Notes under the pieces: model-generated
The model's input: only the letters and a program-made list of their open reading frames with translations
Database searches by the model: none
What the model was told of the DNA's origin: nothing
Translations under genes and position numbers: made by a program
From: Streptomyces mayonensis
Lineage (GTDB): Bacteria > Actinomycetota > Actinomycetes > Streptomycetales > Streptomycetaceae
Direction of reading: 5' to 3'
DNA length: 64,000 nt
Assembly: GCF_018982965.1 (NCBI RefSeq)
Contig: NZ_JACBYP010000015.1
Coordinates: forward strand, 1 to 64,000
Part shown: piece after piece, positions 1-8,332 of the stretch
How the letters are laid out: each line of letters begins with the position of its first letter
Position numbering within the stretch: position 1 is the first letter of the stretch

Positions 1-46
1 CCCACCCTTCCCTGCCCGCCCCTGCCCTGTCACTGGGAGCTTCACC

Positions 47-1384
47 ATGGCCGGAATATCCCGAAACGCGGCATTCGCGATCGCCGCCTCCGCCTCCCTC
101 GCCCTGCTCGCCACCGCCTGTACCGGCCAGTCCGGGACCGGCGCCTCCGACGACCCGGACGCCGAGACGACCCTCACCTTCTGGCACGGCTGGAGCGCCC
201 CCGCCGAGGTGGAGGCCGTCCAGGCCAACGTGGACCGCTTCGAGAAGGCCCACCCCAACATCAAGGTGAAGGTCGTCGGGAACATCAACGACGACAAGCT
301 CAACCAGGCCCTGCGCGCGGGCGGTTCGAGCGGTCCCGACGTGGTGTCCTCGTTCACCACCTCCAACATCGGCAAGTTCTGTTCCTCGGGCGCCTTCCTC
401 GACCTGAAGCCCTTCGTCGAGAAGTCCGAGCTGGACCTGGACGCGCTCATCCCGAAGCCGATGCTGGAGTACACGCAGTTCGAGGGCACCCGCTGCGCCC
501 TGCCGCTGCTCGGCGACGCCTACGGCCTCTACTACAACAAGGACGCCTTCGAGGCGGCCGGCATCAAGCAGCCACCCAAGACCTGGTCGGAGTTCGCCGA
601 CGTGGCGAAGAAGCTCACGAAGACCAAGGGCGACGGGTACGAGCAGCTCGGATTCATGCCCAACTACCACGGCTACGAGACCGTCGTCGACCACTACATG
701 TCCCAGTGGGACCACGCCTACTTCGACGAGGACGGCAAGTCCAGCGTCGCCGAGGACCCGGCGTTCGCCGAGATGTTCACGTACCAGAAGAAGCTCGTCG
801 ACGACCTCGGCGGATTCGAGAAGCTGGAGAGGTACCGCAACACCTTCGGCGACGAGTGGGGCGCCAAGCACCCCTTCCACACCGGCCAGGTGGCGATGCA
901 GCTGGACGGCGAGTGGCGGCTCGGCATGGCGAAGGACGCGGGTGCCGGCTTCGAGATCGGCACCGCGCCGATGCCCGTCGCCGACGACGAGGCGGACGAG
1001 TACGGCAAGGGATTCCTCTCCGGCACCGTCATGGGCATCGCCCCGCACAGCGAGAAGCAGAACGCCGCGTGGGAGCTGGTGAAGTACATGACGACCGACA
1101 CCGAGGCCGTCGTCGCCTTCTCCAACGCCATCCGCAACGTGCCCTCCACCTTCCCGGCCCTGAAGTCGCCCGACCTGAAGGCCGACCCGGAGTTCAAGAC
1201 CTTCCTGGACATCGCCCAGCACCCGGAGTCCAACTCCCCGCCGGCCTCCGTCAACGGCGCCACGTACCAGCTGACCCTCCAGGACTTCGGCTACCAGTAC
1301 GAGTCGGGCAAGGTGAAGGACCTGAAGGCGGGGCTCGAGAAGACCGCCGCGCAGATCGACCGCGACATCGAGCAGACGAAGTAA
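47..1384 (+). CDS. csnE: Sugar ABC transporter substrate-binding lipoprotein (CsnE-like)
   Basis: Extracellular solute-binding protein that captures an oligosaccharide and delivers it to the two permeases encoded next. The 445-residue protein starts with a positively charged signal peptide and a lipobox-like LATAC ending at Cys25, so it should be a membrane-anchored lipoprotein. The mature part has the family-1 solute-binding look (LTFWHGWS near residue 44, later YYNKDAF). A GGGAGC at about 36-41 serves as ribosome site for ATG 47. It leads a tight operon with permeases, a GH4 hydrolase and a sugar kinase. That order matches csnEFGHK of S. coelicolor, which takes up chitosan-derived glucosamine oligosaccharides. 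The ROK regulator csnR would lie just left of the window. Family assignment is firm; substrate is inferred from gene order. Confidence 0.85.
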   Translation: MAGISRNAAFAIAASASLALLATACTGQSGTGASDDPDAETTLTFWHGWSAPAEVEAVQANVDRFEKAHPNIKVKVVGNINDDKLNQALRAGGSSGPDVVSSFTTSNIGKFCSSGAFLDLKPFVEKSELDLDALIPKPMLEYTQFEGTRCALPLLGDAYGLYYNKDAFEAAGIKQPPKTWSEFADVAKKLTKTKGDGYEQLGFMPNYHGYETVVDHYMSQWDHAYFDEDGKSSVAEDPAFAEMFTYQKKLVDDLGGFEKLERYRNTFGDEWGAKHPFHTGQVAMQLDGEWRLGMAKDAGAGFEIGTAPMPVADDEADEYGKGFLSGTVMGIAPHSEKQNAAWELVKYMTTDTEAVVAFSNAIRNVPSTFPALKSPDLKADPEFKTFLDIAQHPESNSPPASVNGATYQLTLQDFGYQYESGKVKDLKAGLEKTAAQIDRDIEQTK

Positions 1385-1390
1385 CGGTCC

Positions 1391-2335
1391 ATGGCCATCA
1401 ACACGCTCCGCGCGAAGCGCCGTTCCTCGGCGCTTCGGACGGCGGCCTTCATGTCGCCCTGGCTCGTCGGGTTCGGCGTCTTCTTCGCCTACCCGCTGGT
1501 GTCCACCGTGTACTTCTCGCTGATGAAGTACGACGGCTTTGGCGTCCCGGAGTTCCGGGGCCTGGAGAACTGGACGTACGTCTTCCAGGACTACCCGCTC
1601 TTCTGGCCCGCGCTGCGCAACACCCTCTGGCTGGTCCTGGTGATGGTGACCTGCCGGGTGGTGTTCGGGCTCGGGGTCGGGCTGCTCATCACGAAGATCA
1701 AGACGGGTGCCGGGGTCTTCCGCACCCTCTTCTACCTGCCCTACCTCGCCCCGCCCGTCGCCGCGACGCTCGCCTTCGTCTTCCTCCTCAACCCCGGTAC
1801 GGGGCCGGTCAACTCCGTCCTGGAAGGGCTCGGGGTCCCGGCGCCCGGCTGGTTCACGGACTCCGCCTGGTCCAAGCCGGCGCTGACCGCGCTCGCCGTG
1901 TGGGGCGTGGGCGACCTGATGGTGATCTTCATGGCCGCGCTGCTCGACGTGCCCAAGGAGCAGTACGAGGCGGCCGAGCTGGACGGGGCGTCGTCCTGGC
2001 AGCGCTTCCGGTTCGTGACGCTGCCGAACATCTCGCCCATCGTGCTGTTCGCCGTGGTCACGGGCGTGATCCAGACCATGCAGTACTACACGCAGCCGCT
2101 GGTCGCCGGGAAGGTCGCCTCCGGGATCATCGGCGGCTCCGGGCAGTCCTTCGAACCCGGCTATCCCGACAAGTCGACCCTGACCCTCCCCCAGCTCGTC
2201 TACAACCTCGGCTTCCAGCGCTTCGACTACGGCGCCGCCTGCGTGGTCGCGCTCGTGCTGTTCGCGCTGGCCATGGCGTTCACGGCGCTGCTGATGCGCC
2301 GCCGGGGCGGTCTGATCCAGGCAGGTGACCGATGA
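1391..2335 (+). CDS. csnF: Sugar ABC transporter permease, MalF type (CsnF-like)
   Basis: Integral-membrane half of a carbohydrate importer. The 314 residues form about six hydrophobic segments, starting near residue 20 (SPWLVGFGVFFAYPLV). The EAA loop that contacts the ATPase is visible as EQYEAAELDGA near residue 190. It starts 6 nt after the binding-protein stop and overlaps the next permease by 4 nt (ATGA), so the genes are translationally coupled. No ATPase gene is in the operon. Streptomyces sugar importers commonly share the distant MsiK ATPase, which is likely here too. Confidence 0.88.
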   Translation: MAINTLRAKRRSSALRTAAFMSPWLVGFGVFFAYPLVSTVYFSLMKYDGFGVPEFRGLENWTYVFQDYPLFWPALRNTLWLVLVMVTCRVVFGLGVGLLITKIKTGAGVFRTLFYLPYLAPPVAATLAFVFLLNPGTGPVNSVLEGLGVPAPGWFTDSAWSKPALTALAVWGVGDLMVIFMAALLDVPKEQYEAAELDGASSWQRFRFVTLPNISPIVLFAVVTGVIQTMQYYTQPLVAGKVASGIIGGSGQSFEPGYPDKSTLTLPQLVYNLGFQRFDYGAACVVALVLFALAMAFTALLMRRRGGLIQAGDR

Positions 2336-3240
2336 CCCCGGTATCGACCGTCCAGGTTCCGGCGCGGCCCGTGCCGGCCGGCGGGCAGCCGCCCGCCGAG
2401 GAGCGCGTCGCGCGCAGACGCGTCCTGCTGGAGTGGATCGCCGTCCACTCCCTCGGCGTGGCCGCCGCCCTCTTCTTCACGCTGCCGTTCGTGTTCGTGG
2501 TGCTCACCTCGCTGATGAGCGACCAGCAGGCCCTCACCCGCGACCTGTGGCCGCACACCTGGGAGTGGGGCAACTACCGCACCGTCCTGGACACGCCGGG
2601 CTTCCTCACCTGGTGGAAGAACACGCTGCTCTACGCGGGGCTCGGCACCGTCCTGACCGTCGCCTCGTCGGTCCCGGTGGCGTACGCGCTCGCCAAGTTC
2701 CGCTTCCGGGGGCGGCACCTGTCCCTGATGCTGGTGATCTCGATGATGATGCTGCCCCCGCAGGTGGTCATCATCCCGATGTACCTGTTCTGGGCGAAGC
2801 AGCTGGACCTGTCCGGCACGCTGTGGCCGCTGATCATCCCGATGGCCTTCGGCGACGCGTTCTCCATCTTCCTGCTGCGCCAGTTCCTGCTGACCATCCC
2901 GGACGAGTACCTGGACGCGGCGAAGGTCGACGGCTGCGGGGAGCTGCGCACCCTGCTGAAGGTCGTCCTGCCGATGGCCAAGCCCGGCATCGCGGCCGTG
3001 GCCCTCTTCCAGTTCTTCTACGCCTGGAACGACTACTTCGGGCCCCAGATCTACGCCTCCGAGAACCCCGGCGCCTGGACGCTCTCCTACGGCCTGGAGT
3101 CCTTCAAGGGCGCCCACCACACCGACTGGAACCTCACCATGGCCGCGACCGTACTGGTCATGGCCCCCGTGATCCTCGTGTTCTTCTTCGCGCAGAAGGC
3201 GTTCGTCGAGGGCGTCACACTGACCGGAGTAAAGGGTTGA
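2332..3240 (+). CDS. csnG: Sugar ABC transporter permease, MalG type (CsnG-like)
   Basis: Second membrane subunit of the same importer, 302 residues with about six hydrophobic stretches. The EAA loop reads EYLDAAKVDG near residue 190 and the C-terminal end is typical of MalG proteins. ATG 2332 overlaps the csnF TGA. The stop is followed after 7 nt by the GH4 gene, so uptake and intracellular processing are transcribed together. Confidence 0.88.
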   Translation: MTPVSTVQVPARPVPAGGQPPAEERVARRRVLLEWIAVHSLGVAAALFFTLPFVFVVLTSLMSDQQALTRDLWPHTWEWGNYRTVLDTPGFLTWWKNTLLYAGLGTVLTVASSVPVAYALAKFRFRGRHLSLMLVISMMMLPPQVVIIPMYLFWAKQLDLSGTLWPLIIPMAFGDAFSIFLLRQFLLTIPDEYLDAAKVDGCGELRTLLKVVLPMAKPGIAAVALFQFFYAWNDYFGPQIYASENPGAWTLSYGLESFKGAHHTDWNLTMAATVLVMAPVILVFFFAQKAFVEGVTLTGVKG

Positions 3241-3247
3241 TTGCTGT

Positions 3248-4513
3248 ATGAAACTCACCGTGGTCGGCGGAGGTTCGACCTACACGCCCGAACTGATCGA
3301 CGGCTTCGCCCGGTTGCGGGACACGCTGCCGGTGCAGGAGCTGGTCCTCGTCGATCCGGCGGCGGACCGGCTGGAGCTGGTCGGGGGCCTCGCCCGCCGC
3401 ATCTTCGCCAGGCAGGGGCACAGCGGCCGGGTGGTCACCACCTCCGACCTGGACGCGGCCGTCGACGGCGCCGACGCCGTCCTGCTCCAGCTGCGCGTCG
3501 GCGGTCAGGCCGCCAGGCAGCAGGACGAGACCTGGCCGCTGGAGTGCGGCTGCGTCGGACAGGAGACGACCGGCGCCGGCGGCCTCGCCAAGGCGCTGCG
3601 CACGGTGCCGGTGGTGCTGGACATCGCCGAACGGGTGCGCCGGGCCAACCCGGACGCCTGGATCATCGACTTCACCAACCCGGTCGGCATCGTCACCCGC
3701 GCCCTGCTCCAGGCGGGGCACCGGGCGGTCGGACTGTGCAACGTGGCGATCGGGCTGCAGCGCAAGTTCGCCGGGCTGCTCGGGGTGGCACCGGCCGACG
3801 TCCACCTGGACCACGTCGGCCTCAACCACCTCACCTGGGAGACCGGCGTCCGCCTCGGCGGCCCCGAGGGCGAGGACGTACTGCCCCGGCTGCTCGCCGA
3901 GCACGGGGACACGGTCGCCGCCGGCCTGCGGCTGCCCCGCCCGCTCCTGGACCGCCTCGGCGTCGTCCCCTCCTACTACCTGCGCTACTACTACGCCCAC
4001 GACGAGGTCGTCGACGAGCTGCGCACCAAGCCGTCCCGCGCCGCCGAGGTGGCGGAGATGGAGCGGCGGTTGCTGGACATGTACGGCGACCCGGCCCTGG
4101 ACGAGAAGCCCGCGCTGCTCGCCGAACGCGGCGGCGCCTACTACTCCGAGGCCGCCGTGGACCTCGCCGCCGCCCTGCTCGGCGGCACGGGCTCCCCGTA
4201 CCAGGTGGTGAACACCTACAACCGGGGCACGCTGCCCTTCCTCCCCGACGACGCGGTGATCGAGGTGCCGGCCGCGGTGGGCGGCAAGGGTGCCGCACCG
4301 CTGCCGGTGGCGGACGTGGACCCGCTGTACGCGGGCCTGACGGCGAACGTGACGGCCTACGAGGACCTCGCCCTGGACGCCGCCCTGCGCGGCGGCCGGG
4401 ACCGGGTCTTCCGGGCGCTGCTCGCCCACCCGCTCGTCGGCCAGTACGCGTACGCCGAGCAGCTCACCGACCGGCTGATCGCACACAACCGGGAGCACCT
4501 GGCGTGGGCCTGA
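3248..4513 (+). CDS. csnH: Glycoside hydrolase family 4 (6-phospho-beta-glucosidase-like, CsnH-like)
   Basis: NAD- and metal-dependent glycosidase of family GH4, 421 residues. The N-terminal Rossmann motif is VVGGGSTYTPEL (residues 4-15). The CN motif (GLCNV near residue 162) and GLNHLTW about 30 residues later supply the metal-binding Cys and His expected in GH4. It should cleave the imported disaccharide or oligosaccharide in the cytoplasm by the redox-elimination mechanism of the family. Its neighbour is a sugar kinase, which could phosphorylate the substrate or product. The gene overlaps the kinase start by 10 nt. Most family members are annotated as 6-phospho-beta-glucosidases. Acting on glucosamine oligomers is inferred from the csn-type context. 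Confidence 0.85.
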   Translation: MKLTVVGGGSTYTPELIDGFARLRDTLPVQELVLVDPAADRLELVGGLARRIFARQGHSGRVVTTSDLDAAVDGADAVLLQLRVGGQAARQQDETWPLECGCVGQETTGAGGLAKALRTVPVVLDIAERVRRANPDAWIIDFTNPVGIVTRALLQAGHRAVGLCNVAIGLQRKFAGLLGVAPADVHLDHVGLNHLTWETGVRLGGPEGEDVLPRLLAEHGDTVAAGLRLPRPLLDRLGVVPSYYLRYYYAHDEVVDELRTKPSRAAEVAEMERRLLDMYGDPALDEKPALLAERGGAYYSEAAVDLAAALLGGTGSPYQVVNTYNRGTLPFLPDDAVIEVPAAVGGKGAAPLPVADVDPLYAGLTANVTAYEDLALDAALRGGRDRVFRALLAHPLVGQYAYAEQLTDRLIAHNREHLAWA

Positions 4514-5475
4514 CCGCAAGCGTCCTCGCCGTCGACGCGGGCAACAGCAAGACCGACGTGGCCGTGGTGACGGCCGGGGGCGACGTCCTCGCCACCGCGC
4601 GCGGCGGGGGTTTCCGTCCGCCGGCCGACGGTGTCGAACAGGCCGTCGACGCCCTGGCGGAGGCGGTGACGCGGGCCTTCGCGGCGGCCGGCGTCACCTC
4701 CGTCGAGCACGTGTCGGCGTGCCTGGCCAACGCCGACCTGCCCGTGGAGGAGGAGCAGCTGGCCGCCGCGCTGCACGCGCGCGCGTGGGGCGCGCGGGTC
4801 GACGTGCGCAACGACACCTTCGCGATCCTGCGGGCCGGTGTCGCCGAGCCGCTGGGCGTCGCCGTCGTGTGCGGGGCCGGCGTCAACTGCGTCGGCATGC
4901 GCCCCGACGGCCGCACCGCCCGCTTCCCGGCCATCGGCCGCATGTCCGGCGACTGGGGCGGCGGCTGGGGGCTGGCCGAGGAGGCGCTGTGGCACGCCGC
5001 GCGCGCGGAGGACGGTCGCGGCGGGCCGACGGAACTGGCCCGCACCCTGCCGGCCCACTTCGGGCTCGGCTCGATGCAGGCCCTGATCGAGGCCCTGCAC
5101 CTGCGGCACGTGGAGCCCGCGCGGCGGCACGAGCTGACGCCGGTGCTGTTCGCCACGGCGGCCGGCGGCGACCCGCTCGCGCGGTCGGTCGTGGACCGGC
5201 AGGCCGAGGAGGTGGTGGCGATGGCCACGGTCGCGCTGACCCGCCTCGACCTGCTCGCCGAACCGGTGCCGGTGCTGCTGGGCGGCAGCGTCCTGGCGGC
5301 CCGGCACCCCCAACTCGACGACCGCATACGGGAGCTGCTGGCGCACCGCGCCCCCAAGGCGGTGCCGAGGGTGGTGACGGAGCGGCCCGTACTGGGCGCC
5401 GTACTGCTGGGCCTGGACGGGGTCGGCGCGGCGCCGACCGCCCACGCGCGCGTACGGGAGCACTTCGCCGCCTGA
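4504..5475 (+). CDS. csnK: BadF/BadG/BcrA/BcrD-type sugar kinase (N-acetylglucosamine kinase-like, CsnK-like)
   Basis: ASKHA-fold ATP-dependent kinase of 323 residues. The phosphate-1 motif is LAVDAGNSKTD near the N-terminus, followed by the RMSGDWGGGWGLA segment typical of GlcNAc-kinase-like proteins. GTG 4504 is preferred because it lies inside the end of the GH4 gene and gives a protein that begins just before the ATP-binding motif. The same frame stays open far upstream, but that part is only a shadow of the GH4 gene. The last gene of the csn-type operon, it probably phosphorylates the glucosamine released inside the cell. Confidence 0.82.
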   Translation: MGLTASVLAVDAGNSKTDVAVVTAGGDVLATARGGGFRPPADGVEQAVDALAEAVTRAFAAAGVTSVEHVSACLANADLPVEEEQLAAALHARAWGARVDVRNDTFAILRAGVAEPLGVAVVCGAGVNCVGMRPDGRTARFPAIGRMSGDWGGGWGLAEEALWHAARAEDGRGGPTELARTLPAHFGLGSMQALIEALHLRHVEPARRHELTPVLFATAAGGDPLARSVVDRQAEEVVAMATVALTRLDLLAEPVPVLLGGSVLAARHPQLDDRIRELLAHRAPKAVPRVVTERPVLGAVLLGLDGVGAAPTAHARVREHFAA

Positions 5476-5514
5476 GCCGCCACTGCCCGAGCCGCCCCCT
5501 CGAGTCGCCGGCCG

Positions 5515-5565
5515 CCCATGAACACGTCCCCGGAACCGAACCGGTTCCGGGGACGTGTTCATGGG
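5515..5565. terminator. Perfect 23-bp inverted repeat after the csn-type operon
   Basis: Arms 5515-5537 and 5543-5565 are perfectly complementary (23 bp) around a 5-nt loop. The hairpin lies 39 nt after the csnK stop and before the next promoter region. There is no U-tract, which is usual for Streptomyces terminators. Confidence 0.85.
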
Positions 5566-5673
5566 CAGGGGTGAGGCGTGCACCGGGTACATATCAAGAT
5601 CGGGGCGAAGGCCGATGCGTATGTCGGTGCGGGCAGCGATACTTGCGGCGACGGATGACCACGGGGGAGGTCA

Positions 5674-7176
5674 GTGGTGACTCAATCGCCGAGGGGAAGC
5701 GGCAGCGGCAGCGCGAGACCGCCGGGCGCCGGCGTGCCCGCCCCGCCCGCCGTACCGCCGCAGTCCGGGCCGCCGCAGTCCGGGTCGGCGGAGCAGCGGC
5801 GGCCGGGCCCCGGTGCGCCCGCCGCGGCCACGCCACCGCCCGTCCCGCCGTCCCCGGAGCCGCGCCGTACCGCCTTCGCCGAGGGCGTGGACCGGCTGCG
5901 CGCGGCGGCCGTCACCGAGCCGGGCCGGCTGCGCATCATCGGCGCGCTGCTCGCCGCGCTCGTCGTCGCCTTCGGCACCGTCACCGCCTGGCAGATGAAC
6001 GAGCGGTCGCTGGCCGCCGACGACGTACTCACCCGCAGCCAGCCGCTCACGTCCGACGCGGCCGACATCTACCGGTCCCTGGCCGACGCCAACACGGCGG
6101 CCTCCAGCGGCTTCCTGGCCGGCGGGCAGGAGACCCGGGAGTCACGGGAGCGGTACGAGAAGGGCATCCGCGCGGCGGCCGAGGGGCTCGTCACGGCCGC
6201 CGCGGCCTCCGACGCCGACTCCCCCTCCGCCGCGACCATCACCGAGCTGAACCGGCTCCTGCCCGAGTACAAGGGCCTCGTCGAGCGCGCCCGCACCTAC
6301 AACCGGCAGGGCTTCCCCGTCGGCGGCGCCTATCTGCGCTACGCCAACGAGAAGATGCAGCAGGACATGCTCCCGGCCGCCGAGGACCTCTACCAGACGG
6401 AGAACGCGCGGCTGAGCGCCGACTACGCCGACGCCAGGCCCTACCCCTGGGCCGCGCTGGCGCTCGGTGTCCTGGCGCTCGCCGGGCTGTTCTGGGCGCA
6501 GTACCGCAACTACCGCCGCACCAACCGGGTGTTGAACCACGGCCTGGTCGCCGCCACCGCGACCGCCGCGATCGTCCTGCTCTGGCTGGTCGTCGGCCAC
6601 AGCGTCGCACGCTCCGGCCTGGGCGACTCCTACGACCACGGCGTACGCTCGCTGAACGTGCTGCACGACGCCCGTATCGCCTCCCTCAAGGCCCGTGGCA
6701 ACGAGAACCTCACGCTGGTGGCGCGCGGCGCGGAGACCACGAAGGCGGGTGACGAGACGGTCGACGCCTACGACTTCGAGTTCGGGAAGAACATGGACGC
6801 GCTGGGCAAGGGCCTCGACGAGGCGGCGCGGCTGGCCGACGACGACACGGGCGGGCAGCCGGTCGCCGCGGCCACCGGCAACATGAAGGAGTGGAAGAAG
6901 CGCCACACCGCCGCCCGCGCGCAGGACGAGAACGGCAACTACCAGCAGGCCCTCGACCTGGTCATCGGCGGCAAGGGGGCGACGGTCGAGTGCTTCGACG
7001 GCGTCGACGCCTCGCTGGCCACCGCCCTCGGGCACGAGGAGCGGGAGTTCCGGCAGGCGGCGGGCGACGGCCTGGACGCGATGCGCCACCTGCCGCAGGG
7101 CGCCGGCGTCCTCGCGGGACTGGGCGCGGCCGGTGCGCTGCTGGGCATCGGCCGCAGGCTCTCGGAGTACCGGTGA
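5674..7176 (+). CDS. glnX: GlnX-like membrane sensor protein
   Basis: Integral membrane protein of 500 residues with four predicted helices near residues 88-106, 252-275, 288-310 and 470-492. Between helices 1 and 2 and between helices 3 and 4 are two polar, helical extracytoplasmic stretches. This matches mycobacterial GlnX, whose tandem four-helix-bundle domains interact with the binding protein GlnH and pass amino-acid availability to the kinase PknG. The N-terminal 70 residues are a disordered Pro/Gly-rich cytoplasmic tail. GTG 5674 is preceded by a strong GGGGGAGG at 5663-5670. Next come glnH-like and, one gene further, pknG, so the assignment rests mainly on topology plus operon order. 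Confidence 0.78.
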   Translation: MVTQSPRGSGSGSARPPGAGVPAPPAVPPQSGPPQSGSAEQRRPGPGAPAAATPPPVPPSPEPRRTAFAEGVDRLRAAAVTEPGRLRIIGALLAALVVAFGTVTAWQMNERSLAADDVLTRSQPLTSDAADIYRSLADANTAASSGFLAGGQETRESRERYEKGIRAAAEGLVTAAAASDADSPSAATITELNRLLPEYKGLVERARTYNRQGFPVGGAYLRYANEKMQQDMLPAAEDLYQTENARLSADYADARPYPWAALALGVLALAGLFWAQYRNYRRTNRVLNHGLVAATATAAIVLLWLVVGHSVARSGLGDSYDHGVRSLNVLHDARIASLKARGNENLTLVARGAETTKAGDETVDAYDFEFGKNMDALGKGLDEAARLADDDTGGQPVAAATGNMKEWKKRHTAARAQDENGNYQQALDLVIGGKGATVECFDGVDASLATALGHEEREFRQAAGDGLDAMRHLPQGAGVLAGLGAAGALLGIGRRLSEYR

Positions 7177-7193
7177 GGGAGGGAGGCGCCAGG

Positions 7194-8273
7194 ATGCGCG
7201 CACGCCGACTGCGGTCCGGCCTGAAGGGCTGGGGCGGGGTGGGGGCCATGGCGGTCGCCTGCGCCCTCGCCGTGGTCTTCGCCCTGCTCCTGCCGGTGGT
7301 CCGCTCGCCCGGCGACCCGGGCGGCACGGGCAACGGCCCGGGCGGGGGGTTCGGTTCGGACTCCGGTTCGGGCGGGCAGGGGGTCGCCCACGGCAGCCAG
7401 GCGCGGGCCGCCGAGGAGTGCACGGACCCGGAGAAGCAGACCCTGGCACCGGCCGACTCCGACGGCCCCGCCATCGACGCGATCCAGGGCCGCGAGGGCG
7501 AGAAGCGCAAGCTGGTCGTCGGCGTCGACCAGAACAGCTTCCGCTGGGGCTACCGCGACCCGAACAGCCGCGGCGCCGCCCAGCTGGAGGGCTTCGACAT
7601 CGACCTGGTGCACCGCATCGCCGAGGACATCCTCGGCGACGAGGACGCGGTGCAGTTCAAGGCGATCCCCACCGACCAGCGCATACCGGCCATCCGGGAC
7701 GGCCGGGTCGACATGGTGGTGCGCACGATGACCATCAACTGCGACCGCCTCGAGGACGTCGCCTTCTCCGCCCCCTACTTCCGCACCGGCCAGCAGGTGC
7801 TCGCCCCCAAGTCCTCGGACATCACCGGGTACGACGGCACGCTGGCCGGCAAGAGGATCTGCACGGCGGCCGGTTCCACCGCGCTGAGCACGCTGGAGCA
7901 GGACCGCGAGGACGGCGGACTCGCCGCCGGCGCCGACCTGAGCACCACCGTGCCCAACCAACTGGACTGCCTGGTGCGCCTCCAGCTCGGCGAGGTCGAC
8001 GCGGTCGTCACCGACGGCGCGCTCGCCGCGAGCCAGGCAGCGCAGGACCCCACGGTCGAGCTGAAGGGCGACTCCTTCACCACCGAGTACTACGGCGTGG
8101 CGATGAAGAAGGACGCCGACGATCTGGTACGCCGGGTCAACCGGATCCTCGCCGACTGGCGGGCGGACGAGACCGACGGGTGGCAGCACTCGTACGAGGA
8201 GTGGCTGTCGGAGACCATGGACGACGCGGCGAAGTCCCGGCCACCGGCACCGCAGTACCTGCGCAAGAGCTGA
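7194..8273 (+). CDS. glnH: GlnH-like glutamate/aspartate-binding protein
   Basis: Family-3 extracellular solute-binding protein (359 residues) of the amino-acid-binding class. Motifs include LVVGVDQNSFRWGY, FDIDLVHRIAEDI and VDMVVRTMTI. ATG 7194 follows GGGAGG at about 7180-7186 and puts a hydrophobic helix at residues 18-36, so the protein is membrane-anchored. The only nearby cysteine is not in a convincing lipobox. In mycobacteria the orthologous GlnH is a lipoprotein that senses Asp/Glu for PknG signalling rather than feeding a transporter. The absence of permease genes here agrees with a sensory role. Confidence 0.82.
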   Translation: MRARRLRSGLKGWGGVGAMAVACALAVVFALLLPVVRSPGDPGGTGNGPGGGFGSDSGSGGQGVAHGSQARAAEECTDPEKQTLAPADSDGPAIDAIQGREGEKRKLVVGVDQNSFRWGYRDPNSRGAAQLEGFDIDLVHRIAEDILGDEDAVQFKAIPTDQRIPAIRDGRVDMVVRTMTINCDRLEDVAFSAPYFRTGQQVLAPKSSDITGYDGTLAGKRICTAAGSTALSTLEQDREDGGLAAGADLSTTVPNQLDCLVRLQLGEVDAVVTDGALAASQAAQDPTVELKGDSFTTEYYGVAMKKDADDLVRRVNRILADWRADETDGWQHSYEEWLSETMDDAAKSRPPAPQYLRKS

Positions 8274-8332
8274 ACGGCCGCCGCGCCGCAGGGGAAGAAC
8301 ACGGACAAGTCCGCGACAGCGAGGGGTGATCG

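Noticed and set aside
3241..4503. Long upstream extension of the csnK frame
   Set aside because: It overlaps the GH4 gene completely and is Arg-rich shadow sequence.
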